Shown here: positions 25,189-33,804 of the stretch, in pieces
Numbering within the stretch: the stretch's first letter is position 1
Layout: each line of letters starts with the position of its first letter
NCBI GenBank assembly: GCA_937876195.1
Contig: CALEIK010000014.1
Location: 61,561-125,560, forward strand
Length of the DNA stretch: 64,000 bases
Reading direction: 5' to 3'
Origin: an uncultured Flavobacteriales bacterium
Lineage (GTDB): Bacteria > Bacteroidota > Bacteroidia > Flavobacteriales_D > Crocinitomicaceae
Notes under the pieces: model-generated
Databases searched by the model: none
The model's input: the letters and a program-made list of their open reading frames with translations, nothing else
What the model was told of the DNA's origin: nothing
Program-made: the position numbers and the translations under genes

Positions 25189-26424
25189 ATGGCAAAAATA
25201 CACCCTTTCAGAGCGATTCGTCCTACTCGGGATAAAGTGCATTTGGTTGCTACAAGACCTTATTACACCTATAAAAAGAAGGTGCTACTCGCAAAATTGG
25301 AGGACAATCCGTTTACGTTTTTACGCATCATCAACCCCGAGTTTGGAAGTACTGTAAAAACCGAACCCAATTCCGTTGAACGTTTTTCATTGGTCGGTGA
25401 ATCCTACCAGTTTTTCCAGGAGAGTGGAGTGCTGATTCAAGACGAGAAACCACACATTTATATCTATCGACAATCCGTTGGAGGACATGAGTTTGTGGGA
25501 ATTATTGCAGGTGCCAGTATTCAGGAATATGAGGACGATAAAATCAAGAAGCACGAGGCGACAATCACCAGTCGAGAAAAAATGTTTACCGATTATTTGA
25601 GCATTGTTGGCTTTAATGCGGAACCTGTTTTATTGTCCTATGAAGGTCAAGAAAATATTGACCGTTTCATTGCTCAAAAATGCACTGAACGTCCAGAATA
25701 CGAGTTTACCACCACAGACTTAAAAACGCATGAATTATGGGTGTTATCTGAGATGGAAGGCAAACAAATTATTGAAGCACTGGATCGAGTAGAGTCAATC
25801 TACATCGCAGACGGTCACCATCGATGTGCTTCTTCAGCAGGATTAAAGCGATTTAGAGACGAGAAAAAGGAACCTCATTTCCCCAATGAAGATTATTTTT
25901 TGGCATTTTTCATCAATGAGCAAAAAGTGAAAATATTGGCTTTCAATCGCTTGGTAAAAACACTCAACGGTCATACAAAAAGTGAAGTGCTAGAGCTTTT
26001 GAATAATTCGTTTTCCGTTCAAAAATTGAATACTGCCGAGAAACCTTCAGCGCCACATGAAATAAGCATGTGCATTGAAGGCGATTGGTACAAATTGACG
26101 TGTAAATCGGCAATTGTAGATGAAAATCATCCGATTAAAAGCTTAGATACAGAAATTCTCACGCAGTTCGTACTCGATCCAATTCTTGGCGTTAAAGACT
26201 TAAAATCCGACGACTCGATTGAATTTATGAACGATGATACCTCGTTGACCAAATTTGAAAAAAGAATTACTAAAGGCGAGTTTAAAATCGGGTTTGTCCT
26301 ATTTCCACTGTCCATCGATCAAGTAAAAAAAGTTGCTGACAATCAAATGATTATGCCTCCTAAATCTACCTGGGTTGAACCTAAATTGCGTAGTGGACTC
26401 ACCATTTACCCCATCAATGAATGA
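25189..26424 (+). CDS. DUF1015 protein with ParB/SerK-like DGHHR motif
   Basis: 411 residues, full length for DUF1015, beginning AKIHPFRAIRPTRDKV. The most conserved part is IYIADGHHRCASSAGL (DGHHR at 208-212). A DGHHR/DGHHT motif is also the nucleotide-site signature of ParB-like serine kinases (archaeal SerK, staphylococcal SbnI). DUF1015 genes often neighbour serA/serC, as here between serA and yggS. A serine- or phosphoserine-related, nucleotide-dependent activity is plausible but is inference. Its stop overlaps the yggS start (ATGA). Confidence 0.9.
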   Translation: MAKIHPFRAIRPTRDKVHLVATRPYYTYKKKVLLAKLEDNPFTFLRIINPEFGSTVKTEPNSVERFSLVGESYQFFQESGVLIQDEKPHIYIYRQSVGGHEFVGIIAGASIQEYEDDKIKKHEATITSREKMFTDYLSIVGFNAEPVLLSYEGQENIDRFIAQKCTERPEYEFTTTDLKTHELWVLSEMEGKQIIEALDRVESIYIADGHHRCASSAGLKRFRDEKKEPHFPNEDYFLAFFINEQKVKILAFNRLVKTLNGHTKSEVLELLNNSFSVQKLNTAEKPSAPHEISMCIEGDWYKLTCKSAIVDENHPIKSLDTEILTQFVLDPILGVKDLKSDDSIEFMNDDTSLTKFEKRITKGEFKIGFVLFPLSIDQVKKVADNQMIMPPKSTWVEPKLRSGLTIYPINE

Positions 26425-27080
26425 TTTCAACCAATTTATCAAACATAAAATCCACGATTCCAGCGCATGTAACACTCGTTGCTGTTTCTAAAACGAAACC
26501 TGCGGAAAGTATCCAAGAAGCGTATAATGCTGGGCAGCGCATTTTTGGTGAGAACAAAGCCCAAGAAATGGTTGAAAAACATGCGTTGCTTCCAAAAGAC
26601 ATTCAATGGCATTTAATTGGACATTTACAAACCAATAAGGTCAAATACATAGCACCGTTTGTATCACTTATTCACTCTGTTGATAGTTTAAAACTGCTCC
26701 AAGAAATCAACAAACAAGCAGAAAAAAACAACCGAGTTATCGACTGTTTGCTGCAGTTTCACATTGCGGATGAAAACACAAAGTTCGGATTTAGCTTTGA
26801 GGAAGTTCAGGAACTTCTTTCATCCGAAGAATTTATACACTGCCAGAATGTATCCATTGTTGGGGTTATGGGAATGGCAACATTTACAACCAACGAAGAT
26901 CAACTCAGAGATGAGTTTCGCTCACTGGAAAATTATTTTCACGTCCTTAAAAGTCACTTTTTTAAGTTCAACGATGCGTTTAAATGCGTTTCTATGGGAA
27001 TGAGTGGTGACTATGAGATAGCGATTGAAGAAGGCAGCACAATGGTACGAATAGGAAGTTCAATTTTCGGTGACCGATGA
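26421..27080 (+). CDS. YggS/PLPBP-family pyridoxal-phosphate homeostasis protein
   Basis: A 219-residue single-domain TIM-barrel PLP-binding protein of the alanine-racemase N-domain fold, without known enzymatic turnover. It buffers PLP and affects amino-acid homeostasis. Motifs: LVAVSKTKPAE with PLP Lys24, IFGENKAQEMVEK, WHLIGHLQTNKVKY, and the phosphate-binding end SMGMSGDYEIAIEEGSTMVRIGSSIFG. It overlaps its neighbours by 4 bp on both sides, so it is translated as part of the ser operon, which contains another PLP enzyme (SerC). Confidence 0.94.
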   Translation: MISTNLSNIKSTIPAHVTLVAVSKTKPAESIQEAYNAGQRIFGENKAQEMVEKHALLPKDIQWHLIGHLQTNKVKYIAPFVSLIHSVDSLKLLQEINKQAEKNNRVIDCLLQFHIADENTKFGFSFEEVQELLSSEEFIHCQNVSIVGVMGMATFTTNEDQLRDEFRSLENYFHVLKSHFFKFNDAFKCVSMGMSGDYEIAIEEGSTMVRIGSSIFGDR

Positions 27081-27676
27081 AAAAATTCAGCTACATCGTT
27101 ATTATCGTATTCATCAACCAGATTGCTCTAGGTCAATTGAGTAAATCTGAAATTGAACAAGCGCGACAAGAGCATATCCACAATCTCAGCGACACCTCAT
27201 CTGGGGTTTTGAATCTTGAGGAAATAGCATCTCTCGGAGAAGTAAATTACTTTCCATTCGATTCTACTTATCAATGCTCAGTGACATTCACAAAAAGCAA
27301 AGGGAAAAAATTTGAAATGCCGACCTCAACAGACAGAAAACCAGTTTATCGTCGCTTTGGATATGCAGATTTTGAAATTGAAGGTAATAAATTACGATTA
27401 GAAGTCTATCAAAACGTGCAGCTCTCGAAGCAAAAAGAGTACAAAAATTACTTATTTATTCCTTTCAAAGACAAAACCTCAGGAAATTCTACGTATGGTG
27501 GAGGTCGCTACATTGATTTTGAAATCCCATCGACAGAAAATCCACAGATTGATTTCAACACTGCCTATAATCCCTACTGTGCCTACTCGTACAGATATTC
27601 ATGCCCTATCCCACCAGTGGTGAACACTTTAGACGTGAAGATTCGAGCAGGTGAAAAAACCCCAATCGGTCACTAA
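27077..27676 (+). CDS. DUF1684 family secreted protein
   Basis: 199 residues with an N-terminal signal-like segment (KKFSYIVIIVFINQIALG). The DUF1684 body shows LEEIASLGEVNYFPFDSTY, FIPFKDKTSGNSTYGGGRYIDF and the hallmark DFNTAYNPYCAYSYRYSCPIPP, ending with IRAGEK. The conserved NPYCAY...CP cysteines and tyrosines may bind a ligand or metal, but function is unknown. It is the last gene of the serC-serA-DUF1015-yggS operon (ATGA overlap with yggS). Confidence 0.88.
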   Translation: MKKFSYIVIIVFINQIALGQLSKSEIEQARQEHIHNLSDTSSGVLNLEEIASLGEVNYFPFDSTYQCSVTFTKSKGKKFEMPTSTDRKPVYRRFGYADFEIEGNKLRLEVYQNVQLSKQKEYKNYLFIPFKDKTSGNSTYGGGRYIDFEIPSTENPQIDFNTAYNPYCAYSYRYSCPIPPVVNTLDVKIRAGEKTPIGH

Positions 27677-27694
27677 TTACTTCAATTTTTCAAT

Positions 27695-27702
27695 TATATT
27701 TG
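27695..27702 (+). promoter_or_regulatory. Candidate -7 element before the barrel protein gene
   Basis: TATATTTG fits TAnnTTTG and lies 19 bases before the ATG at 27722; no -33 TTG at normal spacing. Confidence 0.35.
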
Positions 27703-27721
27703 GTAAAAATTGATTTAGAAT

Positions 27722-28417
27722 ATGGCTAAAACAATACTTGTTCTCTTTTCTTTAGTGTGTTTCAACGTTGTGTATGCGCAGCCCTATAAAACCATTAAGA
27801 AATATACCCCTTACAAATGGATGATTGGAGTAAGTTGGGTTGCCATAGACGATAACGGCCATAAGTTTGAGAGAATGTTCGATCTTGGGAGCAGTTGGAA
27901 TATATTGCCCTACCCGACCAAACTATCTGTTGACCGCTACTTTAAGAAAGGCTGGAGTGCTGAAATTAGTGGAACCTATGCCATTCTAAAAAGTAATCGC
28001 TATGTCAACGATACCATGGGCATTACAAGCGATCTCATTAACATTGATTTAACAGGAAAATACAGCTTTTACACATGGTATGCACCTCGCCACCGATGGA
28101 TTGAACCCTATTTTACTTTTGGACTAGGATACACATACCGGACTAGTGCAAATACCGATCAACATGCGCCGACAGTAAACTTGGGATTTGGACTGAATTT
28201 TTGGGTCCTCAAAAATATTGGCATTCAATTGCACTCTGCAGGAAAACTCGCTGTCTACCCTACGTTTTGGGATACACACGCCAATTATTTTCAGCATTCC
28301 GCTGGGCTGGTTTATCGCTTTAAGACTGGTAGAAAGAATGACAATGGTCAATTCAGCAATAAAAAGCATAAATGGGCGCATGGAAATAAAAAGTTCAAGA
28401 AAAAAGGTGGTCATTAA
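27722..28417 (+). CDS. Outer-membrane beta-barrel protein
   Basis: 231 residues with a signal peptide (MAKTILVLFSLVCFNVVYAQ). Amphipathic strands with aromatic girdles follow: WMIGVSWVAIDD, WSAEISGTYAIL, WIEPYFTFGLGYTYR, VNLGFGLNFWVLKNIGIQLHS and QHSAGLVYRF. This is the OmpW/OmpA-like 8-strand layout. The C-terminus is an unusual very basic tail (KHKWAHGNKKFKKKGGH) after the last strand, which would be periplasmic. No peptidoglycan-binding domain. Function unknown. Confidence 0.78.
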   Translation: MAKTILVLFSLVCFNVVYAQPYKTIKKYTPYKWMIGVSWVAIDDNGHKFERMFDLGSSWNILPYPTKLSVDRYFKKGWSAEISGTYAILKSNRYVNDTMGITSDLINIDLTGKYSFYTWYAPRHRWIEPYFTFGLGYTYRTSANTDQHAPTVNLGFGLNFWVLKNIGIQLHSAGKLAVYPTFWDTHANYFQHSAGLVYRFKTGRKNDNGQFSNKKHKWAHGNKKFKKKGGH

Positions 28418-28534
28418 TAATACCCATTACTGGATTCCTAAAATTTCACTTTTTTAAATTCTAACATTAAATTCATCTGATAGTTATTTTTTTTAAAAAT
28501 AATTTGTACATTGTTACGTGCAATTTAATTAGGT

Positions 28535-29617
28535 ATGAATAAATTTTTACTATTACTCTCCTTAAGTCTGTCTCTTACAGTTACTTTCGTTGCTTGCAAA
28601 AAAAAGGTCGGATCATTAGCTCCGTACTATGATATTGAAGTAAATTTTGATCTTACAAAGGTTCCGTACGACAAATTGTCTGAGTATAATTTCTTCATAG
28701 GAGAAATGAAAAATCAACACCCATCGAAGGGAGTTATTGAGTATAAACCTGCTAGCACGCTTTTCACAGATTATGCGCTTAAAAAGAGATTTATTTGGAT
28801 GCCAGCTGGAGTTAAAGGTAGCTACGTGGCAGATGGAGAAATTTTAGACTTACCTGTTGGCGCCGTTCTGATTAAAAACTTCTATTACGACAACGTTGAG
28901 CCTTCGGGAGATACTAGAATCATTGAAACTCGTATCATGATTCGTAAGGATGCAGGATGGATTTTTGCTGAGTATGTATGGAATGATGAACAAACCGATG
29001 CCGTGCTATCGATGAATGGTAGTTACACGGATATCGATTGGTACCATGATGGACAATTAAAGTCAGTAAATTATAGAATCCCCTCAGAAACAGAATGTTT
29101 CGTTTGTCACAAACAAAACAACAAAGCGATTCCAATTGGTATAAAACCACAAAATCTAAATGTAAAATTCAATTATTTGGGAAGCTACGAGAATCAATTA
29201 AAAAAATTAATTACGTATGGCTACCTAGAGGATAATTTACCCACATCTATTAATACAACAGTAGATTACTACGATGAATCGAAGCCGCTTGATTTACGTG
29301 TACGATCCTACTTTGATATTAATTGCGCACATTGTCATAGAGAAAATAGCCACTGTGATTACCGTCCGATGCGCCTGGCATTCTCAGAAACAGATGAAAA
29401 AATTAATATGGGCGTGTGTGTTGAGCCGGATGAATATATCAACTCTACCCTATCATTTATTGTCTCACCGAGCAATGTAGATCGATCTATGCTACACTAC
29501 CGTCTCATGTCGACAATGGAAAATGAGCGGATGCCGTTGATAGGGCGATCACTCGTTCATGAAGAAGGACTTCAATTGGTTGAAGACTGGATTAACTCGT
29601 TTGAAACATGTGAATAA
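28535..29617 (+). CDS. Diheme cytochrome-c-like lipoprotein (SO2930/HNE_0200 type)
   Basis: 360 residues. A lipobox precedes Cys21 (TVTFVAC followed by KKK), so it is probably lipid-anchored. Two haem-c attachment motifs are present: CFVCH (188-192) and CAHCH (264-268). The phrases FIWMPAGVKGSYVADG, LPVGAVLIKNFYYDN, YRIPSETECFVCH and SYFDINCAHCHRENS match a conserved-hypothetical family often annotated SO2930-type diheme c cytochrome. A redox role in the envelope is likely. The VCBS/ASPIC gene follows 40 bp downstream and may be co-transcribed. Confidence 0.85.
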   Translation: MNKFLLLLSLSLSLTVTFVACKKKVGSLAPYYDIEVNFDLTKVPYDKLSEYNFFIGEMKNQHPSKGVIEYKPASTLFTDYALKKRFIWMPAGVKGSYVADGEILDLPVGAVLIKNFYYDNVEPSGDTRIIETRIMIRKDAGWIFAEYVWNDEQTDAVLSMNGSYTDIDWYHDGQLKSVNYRIPSETECFVCHKQNNKAIPIGIKPQNLNVKFNYLGSYENQLKKLITYGYLEDNLPTSINTTVDYYDESKPLDLRVRSYFDINCAHCHRENSHCDYRPMRLAFSETDEKINMGVCVEPDEYINSTLSFIVSPSNVDRSMLHYRLMSTMENERMPLIGRSLVHEEGLQLVEDWINSFETCE

Positions 29618-29657
29618 TAAAAATAACGCAGACTTTTTTTAAGCTAAATAATAAACT

Positions 29658-31688
29658 ATGAAAACTAAATTCTACTTTCTATTGGCAATAGGGTTTCCCT
29701 TTGCTTCATTTTCTCAAAACACGTGTGCTACTGCATTGCCAATCACGGCAGGACTTTATACGGTAGCAGTTATTGATGGATCGGATGTTCCAACTCCAAT
29801 ATGCGCCGATAACGGGGTGATAAACGGCCCAAATGGTGCTGGGGAATGGTACATTTACACCCCGGGAGATGATTACACTGTTACAGTTTCAACTGATCTA
29901 GCTGCCAATAGCGGTGGAGATACTAGATTTCACGTATATACTGGAACTTGTGGAAGTTTAGCTTGTCATTCAGGAGACGATGACAGTGGAGCTGGATACC
30001 TATCTCTGGCAACGTTTAACGTACTTTCTGGAGTTGACTATTACATTGCTTTTGACAATCGTTGGTCGGATAACGGATTTGACTTTGAATTGATTGAAAA
30101 CCCTTTTATAGAGCCTCCAGTAGCACCAGTAGATTTTACTGTGACATCACTCCCAGCTATTACTGCTAATTACAAAAGAGGTGTTGTGGATATGAACGGT
30201 GATTACCTAGATGATATAGTTGCGATAGAGAGTGACTTAATTCAACTTCACTACCAACAAGCTGGAGGAGGATTTTCGTCTGTAGATATCACCACTACAA
30301 ATGCTAATTATGTGCCATCTTGGAGCATGGCAGCAGGTGACTACGATAAAAATGGATTCAATGATTTATTGTACGGAAGCGGAAGTGGTGCAACTTTCAT
30401 GAGAGCCAATGCTACCGGTACTGCATTTACTGAAATTTCAGGACCTGAATATATCTTTTGTCAGCGAAGCAATTTTGTAGATATCAACAATGATGGGCAT
30501 TTGGATGCATACGTGTGTCATGATGTTGACCCTGCTGTTTATTTCATTAACGATGGAGCTGGAAACTTAATTTTCAATCAAGGAGGATTAGGTGACGTTC
30601 CCGCTGGTGGACATTATGCCTCTCTTTGGACAGATTACAACAATGACGGATTGATAGATTTGTTTATTTCAAAATGTAGTGGTGGTGGTCAAGGTGCTAC
30701 TGCCAAAATAAATGAGCTGTACAGAAATGATGGGAACGGTGTTTATACTGATGTGTCTGTCGCTTCTAACATGGCAGATCCGGTACAAACATGGTCATCT
30801 GCTTGGAATGACTTCGACAATGATGGTTTTATGGATGCCGTAGTTGGTGCAAGTAACACCAATGACGGGAGTCACAAATTCATGAGAAATAATGGCGATG
30901 GAACCTTTTCTGACATCACGGCAGGAAGTGGTTGGGATAGTAATAACCATTATGACATTGAGTATGTATCTTATGATTTTGATAATGACGGATTTGTAGA
31001 TGTCTTGGGCGCAGGAAGCACAATCATGTTCAATGACGGTGATTTGACTTTCACTCCTTTTGAGTACGATTTCACCAATGGTGCAATTGGAGACCTTAAC
31101 AACGATGGCTTTTTAGATATTCAAAATGGTACAAATTTATACATGAATGATGGAAATGCGAACAACTGGATCAAAATCAGCATGCAAGGAATTCAAAGCA
31201 ATAGCAATGGAATAGGTGCAAGAGTTGAAATTTATGGCGACTGGGGAAAACAAATTAGAGATGTGCAAAGTGGAATAGGATTCCGCTACATGAACTCACT
31301 GAATGTTCATTTTGGAATCGGAACAGCAACTGAAATTGATTCAATGATTATCCGTTGGCCATCTGGAGTAGTTGATGGCGTTGAGAATCCTACAATCAAT
31401 GAAACTTTCCACGCGGTTGAAGGAACGCATACATTGAGTGCGCTTGGTGTTGATGGAGAAAAAGTTCATGTTTATCCAAATCCTGCGGTGAATGAATTAA
31501 ACATTGAAAACTTAGATAAAATCGATGCTACATCTGTAACGGTTGTTTCAAATCTTGGTACTGTTTTAATGGAATTAGGGAAAAAACAAACAAGTGTGGA
31601 TATTTCCGAACTTGCCTCTGGAATGTACATTCTAATAATTGAGACCACAGACGGTCAAAAGTATTCAGAAACTTTCCTCAAAAAGTAG
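29658..31688 (+). CDS. T9SS-exported VCBS/FG-GAP protein with ASPIC/UnbV domain (copy 1)
   Basis: 676 residues. A signal peptide (MKTKFYFLLAIGFPFASFS) is followed by a beta-rich domain with GEWYIYTPGDDYTVTVS and YYIAFDN (to about 150), similar to pre-peptidase C-terminal-like domains. A 7-bladed-propeller-like run of VCBS/FG-GAP repeats carries Ca2+ loops such as DINNDGHLDAY, DYNNDGLIDLF, DFDNDGFMDAV and DLNNDGFLDI. The ASPIC/UnbV segment (GARVEIYGDWGKQIRDV, then HFGIGTATEIDSMIIRWPSG) precedes the C-terminal sorting domain (VYPNPAVNELNI to LASGMYILII). Likely surface-exposed adhesin or ligand-binding protein. Tandem paralogue downstream. Confidence 0.92.
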   Translation: MKTKFYFLLAIGFPFASFSQNTCATALPITAGLYTVAVIDGSDVPTPICADNGVINGPNGAGEWYIYTPGDDYTVTVSTDLAANSGGDTRFHVYTGTCGSLACHSGDDDSGAGYLSLATFNVLSGVDYYIAFDNRWSDNGFDFELIENPFIEPPVAPVDFTVTSLPAITANYKRGVVDMNGDYLDDIVAIESDLIQLHYQQAGGGFSSVDITTTNANYVPSWSMAAGDYDKNGFNDLLYGSGSGATFMRANATGTAFTEISGPEYIFCQRSNFVDINNDGHLDAYVCHDVDPAVYFINDGAGNLIFNQGGLGDVPAGGHYASLWTDYNNDGLIDLFISKCSGGGQGATAKINELYRNDGNGVYTDVSVASNMADPVQTWSSAWNDFDNDGFMDAVVGASNTNDGSHKFMRNNGDGTFSDITAGSGWDSNNHYDIEYVSYDFDNDGFVDVLGAGSTIMFNDGDLTFTPFEYDFTNGAIGDLNNDGFLDIQNGTNLYMNDGNANNWIKISMQGIQSNSNGIGARVEIYGDWGKQIRDVQSGIGFRYMNSLNVHFGIGTATEIDSMIIRWPSGVVDGVENPTINETFHAVEGTHTLSALGVDGEKVHVYPNPAVNELNIENLDKIDATSVTVVSNLGTVLMELGKKQTSVDISELASGMYILIIETTDGQKYSETFLKK

Positions 31689-31715
31689 TTTTCGAGTACT
31701 ATAATATTTGAAGTT

Positions 31716-33737
31716 ATGAAAGCAACATATTATTTATTATTTGTGTTAGGACTCCCCGTAGGAGTCCTTTCGCAAAATACATGTGCAAGTTCCGTTGCGA
31801 TTACTGCAGGAATCTATACTGTTGATACAATAGATGGAACTGAGGCACCCACACCAATCTGTGCTGTGAATGGACCAGTTGCCACAAATCCTGCAGGAGA
31901 ATGGTATATCTATACGCCTTCTGACGATTACTCGGTGACGGTAACGACCGATCTAGTTGTCAACACTGGTGGTGACACACGTTTTCATGTTTATACTGGC
32001 AGCTGTGGTTCTTTGATTTGCCACTCTGGTGATGATGATAGTGGATCGGGCTTTTTGTCCGTAGCGACTTTCAATGTTCAGTCAGGAGTTGATTATTATA
32101 TTGCATTTGACAACAAATGGTCAAGTAATGGATTTGATTTTGAACTAACTGAGTCGGAAATAGTAGCACCAGTCGGTTTTCCCATAACGTTTACTGAAAA
32201 TGTAATGGGAACAATATCTGGGACGTATCAATTGGCAATTGCCGATATGAATGGTGACTATTTAGATGATATAGTTTCTGTGACATCCTCTTCTATCCAA
32301 ATTCATTATCAACAGGCCTCAGGAACTTTTACCAATACAACGATTGCAACGACTTCTGCAGATAATCCACCAAGTTGGAGCTTGGCAATTGGTGACTTCG
32401 ACAAAAATGGGTTTAATGATATCGTTTATGGTGGAGGAAGTGGCGTCACTTTTATGAAAGCAAATGCTATAGGTACTGCTTACACAGAAATTTCTGGACC
32501 CGAATACGTATTTTCGCAACGTAGCAATTTTGTAGACATCAACAATGACGGTCACCTAGACGCCTTTGTTTGTCACGATGTGCAGCCAAATGTTTACTAC
32601 ATCAATGATGGTTCTGGAAACTTAACTTTTTATCAAGGTGGTTTAGGCGACCATACCGAAGGTGGTAATTATGGTTCGATTTGGACCGATTACGACAATG
32701 ATGGTGACCAAGATTTGTTCATCGCGAAATGCAGAGGTGGAGCATCTACCGCTAATATAAATGAACTCCATAGAAACGATGGAGGCGGTGTCTTTACAGA
32801 TGTCTCTGTAGCATCAAATATGTCAGATCCAGTGCAAACTTGGTCTTCTGCGTGGAACGATTATGACAACGATGGTTTTATGGATGCGCTAATTGGTGCA
32901 AGCTCAACTACAGACGGCACACATAAAGTCATGAAAAACAATGGCGATGGAACTTTTTCAGATGTAACTGCAGGAAGTGGATGGGATACAAACCCAAGTT
33001 TGACGATTGAGCACGTTTCCTACGATTTCGATAATGATGGCTTTGCTGATGTATTAGGTGGAGGAAATAAAATCATGTACAACAACGGTGATATGACCTT
33101 CTCTCCAGTTGTTTATTCATTGACGAATGGTGCAATCGGTGACTTGAACGACGATGGCTTCTTAGATGTACAAAATGGTAACACCATCTACATGAACGAT
33201 GGCAACGCCAACAATTGGATCAAGATCAGCATGCAAGGAATACAAAGCAATAGCAACGGAATCGGTGCAAGAGTTGAAATATACGGTGACTGGGGAAAAC
33301 AAATCCGCGATGTTCGAAGTGGTGTTGGATTTAGATACATGAATACGATTAATGTACACTTTGGGATTGGAACAGCAACGGAGATAGATTCTATGATTAT
33401 TCGCTGGCCATCTGGAACAGTCGATGGGGTTGAAAATCCTACAATCAATGAAACTTTCCACGCAGTGGAAGGAACGCACACATTAAGTGCGCTTGCCGTT
33501 GATGGAGAAAATGTTCATATTTATCCAAATCCTGCTGTGGGTGAACTAAACATTGAAAACTTAGATAAAATCGATGCTGCGTCTGTCACGATTGTTTCAA
33601 ATCTTGGCACTGCTTTGATGGAATTAGATGCGAAACAAACAAGTGTAGATATTTCCAAGCTAGCACCTGGGCTATACATTTTGATTGTTGAGACTAAAAA
33701 TGGAGAAAAATATTCCGAGACGTTCATTAAAAAGTAA
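31716..33737 (+). CDS. T9SS-exported VCBS/FG-GAP protein with ASPIC/UnbV domain (copy 2)
   Basis: 673 residues, colinear paralogue of the preceding gene (27-bp gap): signal peptide ending GVLSQ, an N-terminal domain with WYIYTPSDDYSVTV, Ca2+-loop repeats (DYDNDGDQDLF, DFDNDGFADVL, DLNDDGFLDV), the ASPIC/UnbV region and the T9SS sorting domain (IYPNPAVGELNI). By eye the two proteins share most residues, and the last about 190 are almost identical. The DNA there differs at many third-codon positions, so similarity is kept by selection rather than very recent copying. A bidirectional-looking terminator follows. Confidence 0.92.
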   Translation: MKATYYLLFVLGLPVGVLSQNTCASSVAITAGIYTVDTIDGTEAPTPICAVNGPVATNPAGEWYIYTPSDDYSVTVTTDLVVNTGGDTRFHVYTGSCGSLICHSGDDDSGSGFLSVATFNVQSGVDYYIAFDNKWSSNGFDFELTESEIVAPVGFPITFTENVMGTISGTYQLAIADMNGDYLDDIVSVTSSSIQIHYQQASGTFTNTTIATTSADNPPSWSLAIGDFDKNGFNDIVYGGGSGVTFMKANAIGTAYTEISGPEYVFSQRSNFVDINNDGHLDAFVCHDVQPNVYYINDGSGNLTFYQGGLGDHTEGGNYGSIWTDYDNDGDQDLFIAKCRGGASTANINELHRNDGGGVFTDVSVASNMSDPVQTWSSAWNDYDNDGFMDALIGASSTTDGTHKVMKNNGDGTFSDVTAGSGWDTNPSLTIEHVSYDFDNDGFADVLGGGNKIMYNNGDMTFSPVVYSLTNGAIGDLNDDGFLDVQNGNTIYMNDGNANNWIKISMQGIQSNSNGIGARVEIYGDWGKQIRDVRSGVGFRYMNTINVHFGIGTATEIDSMIIRWPSGTVDGVENPTINETFHAVEGTHTLSALAVDGENVHIYPNPAVGELNIENLDKIDAASVTIVSNLGTALMELDAKQTSVDISKLAPGLYILIVETKNGEKYSETFIKK

Positions 33738-33756
33738 TACAGATAAAACCTAATAG

Positions 33757-33786
33757 AAAGGGCTTCCAAATCGGTGGCCCTTTTTT
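33757..33786 (+). terminator. Rho-independent terminator after the VCBS/ASPIC pair
   Basis: Stem AAAGGGC (33757-33763) pairs with GCCCTTT (33777-33783), followed by further T. It sits between convergent genes and mainly serves the plus strand. Confidence 0.8.
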
Positions 33787-33804
33787 ATTTTAGAGAAGTG
33801 CCTT

